This document shows, piece after piece, positions 1-8,462 of a DNA stretch of 23,502 nt. This DNA is from Blastocladiella britannica (taxonomy: Eukaryota > Blastocladiomycota > Blastocladiomycetes > Blastocladiales > Blastocladiaceae): the NCBI GenBank assembly GCA_025349905.2, contig MU624792.1:1-23502 (forward strand). The letters run 5' to 3'. The notes beneath the pieces are model-generated. The model was not told where the DNA came from. It saw only the letters and a list, made by a program, of their open reading frames with translations, and did not search any database. How positions within the stretch are numbered: the stretch's first letter is position 1; each line of letters starts with the position of its first letter. The position numbers and the translations under genes are program-made.

Positions 1-557
1 CCAGACCGAGTGCGGATCAAGGCCAAGATCAAGCACGAATCCAGGATCAAAGTATCAAACGGGTCGGATCGGGAGCGGTCGGCGGGGTCGGGATGAGTGG
101 AAATAGCTGGAATGTAAAAAAATATATTGGAAATATTGGATCCGAGCGCTGGAGCTGGAAAGCTGGGTTGGCGGAATGGCAGTGGAAACCCAGTCTGGAT
201 ATCCATTGGGTATCACGGAAGGACTGGCCGAAATATCAACGAGAAAACCGGACTGGTTTGACATTGGAATTCGGATGGAAGGATTGGGACACGAGAAATC
301 CATGCAAAGTAAATCGTGTTCCGATTCCATGGCAGGCCAGCTTGGAATTCCATCTCCAAAACCGTGTTCAGTGGCGATGTCGTCGGCGAGCGCCAAATCA
401 GACATGGATCGGCATCCCGCGACTTAGAGGCAGCACGGGGGCATATCCAGGCCGCACGGGGCGCTGCACACGCCGCATTAGCCGAGGATCCATTCCTGGT
501 TGGCAGGGTACGGGGCGATGTTGGACTGGAATAATTTCTCTTTCCACAAAAAATATT
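1..557 (+). promoter_or_regulatory. Upstream non-coding region of the USP gene, TGGAA-rich
   Basis: I see no credible gene here. Reading frames do run through it on both strands, but their translations are tryptophan- or arginine-rich and match no family I know. Between about 98 and 360 the words TGGA, TGGAA and their complement TTCCA recur many times, sometimes only 10-20 bp apart. An A/T-rich island lies near 115-135. The stretch ends just before the ATG at 558, so it probably carries the promoter and 5' leader of the USP gene. That role is inferred from position only. Confidence 0.4.
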
Positions 558-3500
558 ATGACTGGCACAGCCACAAGTCCGACCACCAGTACCAGTAACG
601 CCAGTAACGCCAGTAACAACAGCACAACCACAACCACAACCACAAACACGGACAAACCACCAAAGAAACCACGCCGCAGCAGCCTCTCGGCCCTGACCCG
701 TCTCTCGCACTCGGTCCGATCCCTGTTCACCCCCCGCCGCACCTCCAGTAGCAGTAGCGGTACTAGCATCGACAGTACCAGCACGAGCACTACAGCCGAC
801 CCACCACTGCAACGCCGCCTGGTCCGACGATCCTCGTCCACCCGCCGCCACCACCGCCGTCCCTCGCGCATTCGGGTCCTTCCACCTGCCCCGACCCCAA
901 CCCCAGTGACAGCACTTGAGAGTGCATCCCGTATCGATTCGGCCCTCTCGCTCTCTATTTCATTTGACGGCTCGTCGGAAGAATCGTCGACCGAGTCGCT
1001 CTCGGCCCCCGCTTTCCCGTCCAACCCGCGCTGGAGCCAGTCATTCACTTTCGAGACCGACGGCACCGTCAAGAGCTCCGAAGCCACCTCCGTGCTGGAT
1101 CTGACCGTCTCACCCGCCCTTGCCCCAATTCGTCTGCTAGCCCCTCGCCCCATTCCGCCCACTCCTTCGCCCACTCTCCTTAGCGCCGTCATGCCACAGC
1201 CGCCGACCGTGCTCGACTCGCTGAATCGCCGGGCCGATAATCTCAAGCTTTCGGCTGGCACGTCGCCTGCCAACATTGTTGGGTACTGTGAGCGGTTATA
1301 CGACAAGGTATTTTTTTTCAGTTTGCTTTATGTATTTCAGCAGCTGACCACATACATTTCATGAAATAGTACACTCGGGCCAATGCCAATTGCAACGACC
1401 AGGACGAGTTTGTCTTTGGCCTTGCATTTGTCGAGTGCGTTGTCACTCCATTCTTTATGTTGTGAGCGATACGAACTGACTGATTCTCACGAATACAGCG
1501 TGATGCTGAGGACCCCTTTGGCAGGAAAGGACGTATCTGCTGACGTGGCAAAGCGGCACAAGGCTCTCAAAGTAGGTTTATGTTTTTTTTTTTGTCTTTT
1601 GTCTTTTTTCGCCGTCAGCATGAAACTCACAACAAAATAGGCGCACGCCCTGGCCATTTTCGACCGACTCGAAGCCCTCAAACCCAGGTTCAACACGCCC
1701 TTGACCATGGCGGCGACCACGAGTGCAGTAGCACCAGCAATACCCCCTGCTGCGACAACAGCTGCTGCACCACGAAATGGATCATCAAATGGATTCGTCG
1801 CGCCATCCCTGGTCCCGGCACCGCCTGTAATGCCCTCGTCTCCAGTGCGCGACTACCGACGCCCAGTCGGCCCCGACTCATCCACCGCGTCCAGCCACTA
1901 TTTCCCCACATCTTCGTCATCAGCAGCGCCGTCGTCGGCAACGTCACCGGTACCCACCTCGCCCTCTCCCCGGATTGTTCGGCCCCCTCAACGATCGTCC
2001 AGTGTCTCGGACCACACCAGTCCGCTCTTGGGATTGGATCGCATCTTGGACTCCGTCCCTCCTGCCGCTGCTGACCCGGTGATTCGTCGCGTGCCATCGA
2101 GTGGAAGCACCCTCAACAAGTTCGCTGGCATGGAGGACGGCGCAGTGGCATACTTTCGCAATGCCCAGGAAAAGGTGCTCCTTTAATCATTTGGTTTTAT
2201 GTTACAGCACTCATAACAAGCTATTCTAGATTTCCGGAAAACCGACTGGCGCACCGCGCACCCGCATCACAGCCGCCGAACGCAGCGCACGCGTGCAATC
2301 CATCGTCAACCCCGCCATGTGGGACATGGGAGGATCCATGGTCGATTTCGAGCAGTTCATGCGCGAGCCAACGCCCGCGCCGTACGAGGAATTCGACGTG
2401 TTTGGCAACCGGCGCGGCCGCGTCAATGGCAGCAGCAGCAGCAGTAGCAGCAGTAGCCGCACTGCGCCGCCAATCTCGGAGCCGCCACGACAGTACACGG
2501 CATCGCCCGCACCCACCCTCACCACGGCGAGTACGGCCGCGCGTTTCCCACCCGCCGCTCTCGCCCGTATCGACACCACGGTCCCGCCTGCTTCGTCGGG
2601 ATCCGGTGTGCACCAGTCGCACGAGCACATGGTCGGATCCGGACTGCTGTCGCCCCGCACCACATCGCTCCCGTCGCCAACCGCCGCTGCCACCAGTGCC
2701 ACCTCAAACGGGATCTTGTCAAAGCTGCCGCTGCAGCCGCCAGCGCTCGCGCCCAAACCCAACGACCTCTTTGGCCGCACATCGGCCACGGGCCGTCAGG
2801 GCCAGCTGCGCGCTCGCCCCAACATGGGCTCGGCGCCGGCGCTTCCGGGAACCCCACGGTCCGGTGGGGGCAGCATGTCGGCCGTGTCGCCCATGTCGGC
2901 CGGGTTTGCGACCACGGCGGCGGCAGAGTTCCGCTGGCACGACTCGCGCGCGAGCATGTCGCAAGTGGTGGACGCGGGGATCGCCGGGCTCAAGAACTTG
3001 GGCAACAGCTGCTACCAGAACAGTGTCATGCAGTGCTTGTTTGGCGCGGTTCCGCTGGTGCGGTTCTTCATGGGTATGCATCATTCGCGCTTTCTTTTGT
3101 TGCTCATACTGATATGCTTTTCATTACCAGGGGGCGAATTCCGCAACCACATCAACCGCGACAACCCGATGGGTCACGGCGGCAAAGTCGCGCAGTCGTT
3201 CTTCAAGCTGGTGCTGGACATGAAACGCAATGCCGGGTCTTCGGTCGCGCCCGTCTCGTTCCGGGACATGCTGGGTGACGTGGCCCCGCACTACGCGACG
3301 CGCGACCAGCACGACTCGCAAGAGTTTCTGACGTTCCTGCTCGACTCGCTGCACGAGGACCTGAAACGCCCCCTGGACCCGGGCGCTCGCCTTCCCCCGT
3401 CCGACAACGACGACTTGGAATCGATTCCTGACGTGGCGGAAGCAGCGCGCATCGCTTGGGCTCGGTACATGGTGCGCAACTCATCGGTGATTTCGCAGAT

Positions 3501-4162
3501 CTTCCAGGGCCAGTTACGGTCCGAGCTGCAGTGCTCTACGTGCGGGACGCGGTCCGTCAGTTACTCGACATTCTCCACGCTATCAGTGCCCGTTCCTGGG
3601 GGAGCGCGGGCAAGGGCACCCGTGCACCTCGAGGACTGCTTGCGCGAGTTTGTGCGCCCGCAGGTGCTTGACGGCGATAACGCGTGGCGGTGCCCGCGGT
3701 GTAAAGTCGCGCGGTCCGCGATCAAGTCCATGGCCATCACGAAATTTCCGTCGGTGCTGATCGTGCACTTGATGCGGTTCAGCTTTGATGGGCCATTCCG
3801 AAACAAGATCGACCGGCTGGTCGAGTTCCCGATCCGTGGGCTCGCGTTGCAGCCCACGGGCCGCCCTACGGCCGCCAAGTACGACTTGTTTGCGGCTGGG
3901 AACCATTACGGCGGATTAGATGGTGGTCATTGTACGCGTCCTCTTTCCCTTTTTTTGAGTGTCGATCGTTACTCACTCCCACTTAAAATTAGACACGGCC
4001 ATCGTGCGGCATGGGTCCGACTGGCACTACTTTGACGACTCGCGCGTGTCCAAGTGCTCCGAGTCCGAGATCGTGACCAATGCCGCCTACACGTTGTTTT
4101 ACGTGTGCCGCGGAAGCCCCGAAGCCCAGGTGCTGGGCGTCGAGAGCGGGCACAAACTGTGA
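558..4162 (+). CDS. Ubiquitin-specific protease with USP8-type N-terminal helical domain
   Basis: This is a cysteine protease of the USP/UBP family that removes ubiquitin from proteins. Exons are 558-1307, 1370-1434, 1499-1571, 1641-2174, 2230-3073, 3131-3931 and 3993-4162, giving 1078 aa. Residues 1-235 are Ser/Thr-rich and disordered, with a basic patch. Residues about 236-310 (ending in LEALKPRF) resemble the MIT-like dimerisation domain of USP8/STAM. A long Ser/Pro-rich linker follows to about 720. The Cys box is [12 protein letters not shown] with nucleophile Cys735. A zinc site is formed by C890/C893 and C943/C946. The His box GGHYTAIV has His1022, with FDDS at about 1036-1039. I see no rhodanese domain, unlike USP8 and Doa4. 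The ATG at 558 was chosen because the frame upstream is not protein-like. The domain suggests a Doa4/USP8-like role at endosomes, but this is inferred. The 57-bp fifth intron is open in frame. Family confidence is very high; the exact orthologue is uncertain. Confidence 0.93.
583..650 (+). repeat. Coding micro-repeats (CCAGTAACG and ACCACA units)
   Basis: Three near-identical 9-bp units CCAGTAACG/A lie at 592-618. They are followed by repeated ACCACA hexamers to about 646. They encode the Ser-Asn-Ala and poly-Thr runs near the N-terminus of the USP. Their lengths are multiples of 3, so unit gain or loss would keep the frame. Confidence 0.7.
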
Positions 4163-4176
4163 ATAAATTAAATAAA
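4162..4176 (+). terminator. Poly(A) signals of the USP gene
   Basis: Two AATAAA hexamers lie at 4162-4167 and 4171-4176. The first overlaps the last base of the TGA stop codon (4160-4162). The 103 bp up to the neighbouring convergent stop codon at 4266 must hold both 3' ends. Confidence 0.6.
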
Positions 4177-4265
4177 TATTTTCCCAGTCACAGATTGGGG
4201 TGTTACGCGAGCAATGGCTGGTGGTGTTGTGTGGGTAACGAAATAACAGGGAATGAAGGAGATGC

Positions 4266-6461
4266 TCACAGATCATGGTCGCCATCGCCGCCGATAGCGC
4301 CCACAGACTCCCACAAACCCTGGCGCGCCGCCACGCGGATCTCACCAAACGGTTCCTGTTGGTTCACGCGCACAATGTTGCGGGTGCCCAGCAGCAGCAG
4401 CTCGTAGAACGAGCGCGCGGCGTCACGACGGGGCTTGCCGTGCAGCAGGTCGGCCGACGTCAGGATCGGTTTCAAGTTGGCAGCATCGTCGTCGTTCTCA
4501 GCAGGAACCAGCTCGGCGGCCGCGACTTCTTCGTCTTGGTCGGCAGCGGGCGCCAATGCACGGAACTTGGCCGCCAGCTCGCGCATCGTGTGCGACGACG
4601 ACTTGGAGAACCCGGGGATCGCGGGCAACCCGTCGTCGGCCGTGGTACCGGTTCCGCCAGCAACACCACCGTTCGCGCCCGCCGCGGCGTTGTCGTCGTC
4701 AAGCGGCAGCTGCATCAGATCGTCGTCGTCACCCAACAGGCCGCGATCAAACGCCAGCACCGCCATGGCGTCGTCGTCGAGGCCGCCGGCCGCGGCCAGA
4801 TCGTCTTGCTGATGGCCGTACTCTTCCGCCAAGCTGCGGTAGGCAGCAGCACCAAACGGCCGGTCATTGTCGTGCTCCAAGTTAAAGTCCTCGAGCGCCG
4901 GGTACTGATGGTCGTCGCCGTCGCGGCGGATCCCACCAAACATATCGCCGTCCAGTCCGGGCATTTCAAGCAACTCGTCCTGGTCGTACCGCATCGGCGG
5001 CACATTGCCGCCACCGGCCGCCGCGGCCACGGCACCGCCATGGTCGAGGTCCAAGCGCGCACGCTTGGCAGCAGCGCGGCCCAGCATCCGGCGCGCCACC
5101 TCCAACTCGTCGTCGTCGTCGCACCACGCCACCAGCGTCAACCGGCCGTCCTCGCCGTTAGGTCCTTTGGGTACTCCGCCCGGCACCGACCCGAGATAGT
5201 GGACGGCGACGAACCGGCCGGTGGACGACAGCGGTAAAGCGCGCGGCCGGTCACGCACCAGCGACGACGGGTCGCTCACGTACTGCAGCATCGTGTCGTT
5301 CGGGATCTCGGACGCCGCGTCGTAGTACCGGCGGCGCTTGCGCGAGGCAGCGGCGGCCGTTTCGTCGGCAGGAGCGCCGGCGGTGGTGGTGGCTGCGGCG
5401 GACCGCGCCGCGGCACCGTTGGCAAGCACGTCCAAAGTCTCGAGCCCGTCATCTATGTCCTCAAGTAAACGGGATTCGTCGCCAAACATGAGCGCGTTGT
5501 CCTCTTGGTGGCCGCCCAGCGGCGACCGCCCACGGTCCATTCCGGAAATATCCATCAGGTTGCGGTCGTCGTCCAACCTGAGGTCCAGGTTCATGAAACT
5601 GGCGTGGTCGTCCACGTCCATGCGCGCCACCGCGTCGTCCCCAGGCTTGACGGGTGTGGGCAGCAACATGCCATCGCCACCGTCACGAACGCCACTGACG
5701 TCCTCGCGCCGACCCACCTCGATATCCGACAAGTTCGGCAGATCGTACTCGGGCAAGTCGAGGCCCAGGCCCAGATCAAACAACGGCATGTCCAGGTCCA
5801 TGAGCATCGGGTCGGCAGCACCACCCGGACCACCGGCACCGAGGCCACGGGTGGTGGGTGTGCCGGGCACGGCGCCAAACAACGCCGGGTCCGCCAGCGT
5901 AATGTCGGCGTGGCGGGCCTGCGAGAGGGTAGGTGTGGGTGGCAGAGCACCAGGGATCGCGGCACCAAAGTCAAGAAGCAGCAGGTCGGCGCCCGCAGCC
6001 CCCGCAAGCGACGGCTGGTGCAGCAAGTCGAATTCGGCCAGCTGGTCAGCGAGCGTGAGTGGTGCTGCAGCGGCGTTCGCCAAATTTGCACCACGGTGAG
6101 CCGGCCCATCCGCACCGCCAGTACTGGTAGCCGCACCGGGCAAGTTAATGTTCCCTGCCCCCGGCTTGAACGCCAGCTGAATAGCGATCTTGGCCTCGGA
6201 GCACTCGTCCAGCAAGTACTTTGCCTTGCGCGAGTAGATCTTGGACACGCCGACCAGCAGGTGGCCCGACAGACGCAGCACCCGCGGGTCGTGCGACGCC
6301 TGCGCGTCCACCAGGATCTGCCGGACTGTGGATAGAATCGACGAGTGCAGGACGTCGCGCTTGGTCAGCTTGCGGTCGTAGTGCACGGCCAGCCAGACCT
6401 TGGCCAGTGGGCCGCGCGGCTGGTGGATCACGTCGGCAAGGGGCGCTGCTGTTGGTGCCAT
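4266..6461 (-). CDS. RAD21: Cohesin kleisin subunit Rad21/Scc1
   Basis: This is the kleisin that closes the SMC1-SMC3 ring of cohesin and is cut by separase at anaphase. It is a single exon of 731 aa. Residues about 14-105 are the Rad21/Rec8 N-terminal domain, with RGPLAKVWLAVHYDRKLTK, SGHLLVGVSKIYSRKAKYLL and AFKPG. A long acidic, low-complexity middle carries a nuclear-localisation-like RKRRR near 374-378. The last 70 residues form the C-terminal winged helix (RRDAARSFYELLLL, then QQEPFGEIRV). The start at 6461 places the RGPLAK block about where other kleisins have it; a start at 6512 would add 17 atypical residues. SDIEVGRR at 245-252 matches the separase site, and ELEVARR near 453-458 is a weaker second candidate. 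The N-terminal block looks more like mitotic Rad21 than Rec8. It follows the desaturase gene in tandem, 109 bp downstream. Confidence 0.93.
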   Translation of the reverse strand: MAPTAAPLADVIHQPRGPLAKVWLAVHYDRKLTKRDVLHSSILSTVRQILVDAQASHDPRVLRLSGHLLVGVSKIYSRKAKYLLDECSEAKIAIQLAFKPGAGNINLPGAATSTGGADGPAHRGANLANAAAAPLTLADQLAEFDLLHQPSLAGAAGADLLLLDFGAAIPGALPPTPTLSQARHADITLADPALFGAVPGTPTTRGLGAGGPGGAADPMLMDLDMPLFDLGLGLDLPEYDLPNLSDIEVGRREDVSGVRDGGDGMLLPTPVKPGDDAVARMDVDDHASFMNLDLRLDDDRNLMDISGMDRGRSPLGGHQEDNALMFGDESRLLEDIDDGLETLDVLANGAAARSAAATTTAGAPADETAAAASRKRRRYYDAASEIPNDTMLQYVSDPSSLVRDRPRALPLSSTGRFVAVHYLGSVPGGVPKGPNGEDGRLTLVAWCDDDDELEVARRMLGRAAAKRARLDLDHGGAVAAAAGGGNVPPMRYDQDELLEMPGLDGDMFGGIRRDGDDHQYPALEDFNLEHDNDRPFGAAAYRSLAEEYGHQQDDLAAAGGLDDDAMAVLAFDRGLLGDDDDLMQLPLDDDNAAAGANGGVAGGTGTTADDGLPAIPGFSKSSSHTMRELAAKFRALAPAADQDEEVAAAELVPAENDDDAANLKPILTSADLLHGKPRRDAARSFYELLLLGTRNIVRVNQQEPFGEIRVAARQGLWESVGAIGGDGDHDL
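5706..5726 (-). other. Predicted separase cleavage site in Rad21
   Basis: The codons read DIEVGRR (residues 246-252), preceded by Ser245. This fits the separase consensus of budding-yeast Scc1, E-x-G-R-R with a hydrophobic residue before the glutamate. Cleavage would be expected after Arg251. It sits in the acidic unstructured middle of the protein, as known sites do. Confidence 0.75.
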
Positions 6462-6570
6462 TCGAATAATGGGAATCCGTCGTTTGAAAGAGTCATCATT
6501 TTGAAAATTCACTTCTCACTCGACCAACTAGATGCAAGGTAAAAAAAGTCACCGTATTAAAATTTGATAC
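6462..6570 (-). promoter_or_regulatory. Intergenic region between desaturase 3' end and Rad21 start
   Basis: These 109 bp must hold both the desaturase 3' end and the Rad21 promoter. The part nearest the desaturase stop is A/T-rich, with an oligo-A run at about 6541-6547 on the plus strand. I see no canonical AATAAA on the minus strand and no clear TATA box. Confidence 0.35.
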
Positions 6571-8186
6571 TCACTCCGACTTCACCTTGGACTTCTTGGC
6601 CTCCTCCATTTTGTCGGCCGCCAGATCGCCAATCACCTTCAACCGCGCCAGGACCTCGCCCGTGCCCTCCCAGAATCCGGTCGAGTGGTGGCTCACCTGG
6701 TACTCGCGGCACAGCTCCTCAATCACGGGCTTGATGGCCGAGTAGCTGTGGCGAGGCATCATCGGGAACACTATAAATGGTGCTTCTGTTTAGTAAATCA
6801 GCAGGTAAATGAAGGAAAAAAAGTACATACAGTGGTGCTCGATTTGGAAGTTGAGCCCGCCGCAGAACCAGTTCATGATCATGGACGGGTGCACGTCGCG
6901 GCCGGTGAGGATCTGCTTGGTGTAGAAATCGGTACGGTCGGCCTCGTCCTGCGACAAGATCGCCATGCCGTTGTGGTTGAGCGAAAACACGGTGGCCAGG
7001 AACAGCCCGCAGAACGCCTGCGACAGCGCAAAGTACGCGACCGCCCGCAGCGGCGACAGGCACACCGCCATAACTCCAAAGTACCACACCCAGTGCAGCG
7101 CCACCGACAACTGCTCGAGCGCCGGAATCGGCGTGTCCACCACCTTCTTCCACAGCGGCGTCACGTACAGTGCCGATTGGATCGCCCACGACACGCGCGC
7201 GACCGCCAAGATCGGGAAGTACAGCAGCGCTTGGCGGGGCACCATCAGGTGCGCGATCGACGGGTTCTGGGCTACGTCGCTGTCCGACACGTCGCTGAAC
7301 AGCTCGAGCGCGTGCTCGGACCACGCCAGCAGCGGCATCGTGTCAATGTCCGGGTCCTCGCCGTGCACGTTGGGCTGCGCGTGGTGCGTGTTGTGCTTGT
7401 CCTTCCACCAGTGCACCGAAAACCCTTGGAAGATCCCGCCCACTACGTACCCGACCAGGTTGTTGTGGTCGCGGTTCGCAAACACCGCGTGGTGCAGGAA
7501 ATCGTGCGACAGCCACCCGCACTGCTGCCAGCACAGACCCATCACCGCCGCCGACACCACCAGCGCCACGTTGGACGACGGGTACGCCGCAATCAGGTAG
7601 ATGGCGGTGCTAATCAGCGCCAGGATCACGGCAAACTGGAGCGCAAAGAACCACTTTTGCGACTTGTACAAGCCCTTGGCCTCGAATTCCTCCTTGAGCT
7701 TGCGGATCCGCTCGGCGAATTCTTTTCAATTTTTTTTCAATGTAAATCAGTTCGATTAGTTTTGGAACTCCACTCTTACATGTAAATATAGATACCGTCG
7801 TCCTTGAGCACAAGATCCTCCTGCACGAGATCGCCAATGTAGAAATCGGCCAACACGCCCGCGGTGGTCTCCGGGTGGAACGCGTCAAATGCGTCGGATC
7901 CATCGCGGCCGATATGCGTCAGAATCACCGCGCCGCCCGGGTGCTCGGGCACCAAATCCTTGATGTCGTACACCTTGTTGTGAATCACCATGTAAACAGG
8001 CTCGTCGCGCGACGTCGCGTCGGCCACCCACGGGTGCGCCTTGGCATGCGCGGCAAGGTCCGCGCGCTTGAACTTTTGCGGGCCGGCGGTTGACGGACGC
8101 GACGACACGCGGGCGCTGCCAGTGCGGACGGGCGACGTGGAGTCGGTGCGCTTTGGTGCTGCTGCAGTCGACGGGCGCGAGGACAT
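6571..8186 (-). CDS. Cytochrome b5-fused front-end (delta-6 type) fatty acid desaturase
   Basis: This membrane di-iron enzyme of the endoplasmic reticulum inserts a double bond between an existing one and the carboxyl end of a fatty acyl chain, using electrons from its own cytochrome b5 domain. Exons are 8186-7796, 7721-6831 and 6770-6571, giving 493 aa. The cytochrome b5 heme motif HPGG is at residues 82-85. The histidine boxes are HDFLHH (203-208), HNTHH (240-244) and QIEHH (423-427). The Gln in the third box is the mark of front-end desaturases. The block after box 1 (GFSVHWWKDKH, then DPDIDTMPLLAWSEHAL) is close to Mortierella-type delta-6 enzymes. A delta-5 desaturase or a delta-8 sphingolipid desaturase cannot be excluded. 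The second intron falls one base after the QIEHH codons. The first intron uses donor GTATCT, which gives the expected KDDEFAERIRKL. The N-terminus repeats SSRPSTA at 2-8 and 28-34. Confidence 0.92.
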
Positions 8187-8213
8187 CGTGTAATTTTATG
8201 AAAATGCAATGTA

Positions 8214-8225
8214 GTGCAATTGCAC
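8214..8225. repeat. 12-bp palindrome GTGCAATTGCAC
   Basis: This is a perfect palindrome with an extra TGCAAT half-site at 8205-8210. It lies just upstream of the desaturase start. Its form suits a dimeric transcription factor, but I cannot name one. Confidence 0.5.
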
Positions 8226-8321
8226 CTGAGAGAACGAAGGCGTACCCGCGCATATGTACGGCCGTCGCGTCCCGTATCAACAGCGGCGCCTGTGCGAGTT
8301 CCAATGGGGCGGATCGCAGCA

Positions 8322-8343
8322 TTTGGGGCAGATGAGCCCCAAA
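8322..8343. repeat. Inverted repeat TTTGGGGC-6 bp-GCCCCAAA
   Basis: The two 8-bp arms are perfect and the spacer is AGATGA. It lies 120 bp before the permease ATG, inside the divergent promoter. It could be a protein-binding operator, or a hairpin if transcribed. Confidence 0.55.
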
Positions 8344-8462
8344 AATCATGTTTCACTCTGATTCGTTCCCACTTTAATCGCACATCACAGAAATGGGAAA
8401 TGCGACCCTTTTTTCACATCGCTTTTTTTTCGAATGTGAAAATATCTCCCATCAGTGTTAAT

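Larger units (their letters stand above)
8187..8462. promoter_or_regulatory. Divergent promoter between desaturase and FtsX-like permease
   Basis: These 276 bp separate two start codons that point away from each other. A CCAAT box followed by a GGGGCGG GC box lies at 8301-8312. A 12-bp palindrome sits at 8214-8225, 28 bp upstream of the desaturase ATG. A perfect 8-bp inverted repeat sits at 8322-8343. T-rich tracts lie at about 8408-8430 near the permease start. Function is inferred from position. Confidence 0.5.

Noticed and set aside
93..557. Extension of the USP reading frame upstream of the ATG at 558, to an ATG at 93.
   Set aside because: The added 155 residues are full of Trp and Arg and lack any domain. 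The sequence looks non-coding, and the ATG at 558 starts a normal disordered head.
4275..6335. Long open frames on the plus strand opposite Rad21.
   Set aside because: They are antisense shadows of a GC-rich gene with strong third-position bias. The minus-strand protein matches kleisins at both ends; the plus-strand ones match nothing.
6461..6512. An earlier Rad21 start at 6512.
   Set aside because: It adds 17 atypical residues before a domain that normally begins within about 15 residues of the start Met. The ATG at 6461 fits better.
7741..7795. Reading the desaturase first exon on to a stop just after 7776, as a free cytochrome b5.
   Set aside because: Splicing at GTATCT (7795) joins KDD to EFAERIRKL, the conserved link in fused desaturases. 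A free cytochrome b5 would leave the desaturase exon without a start.
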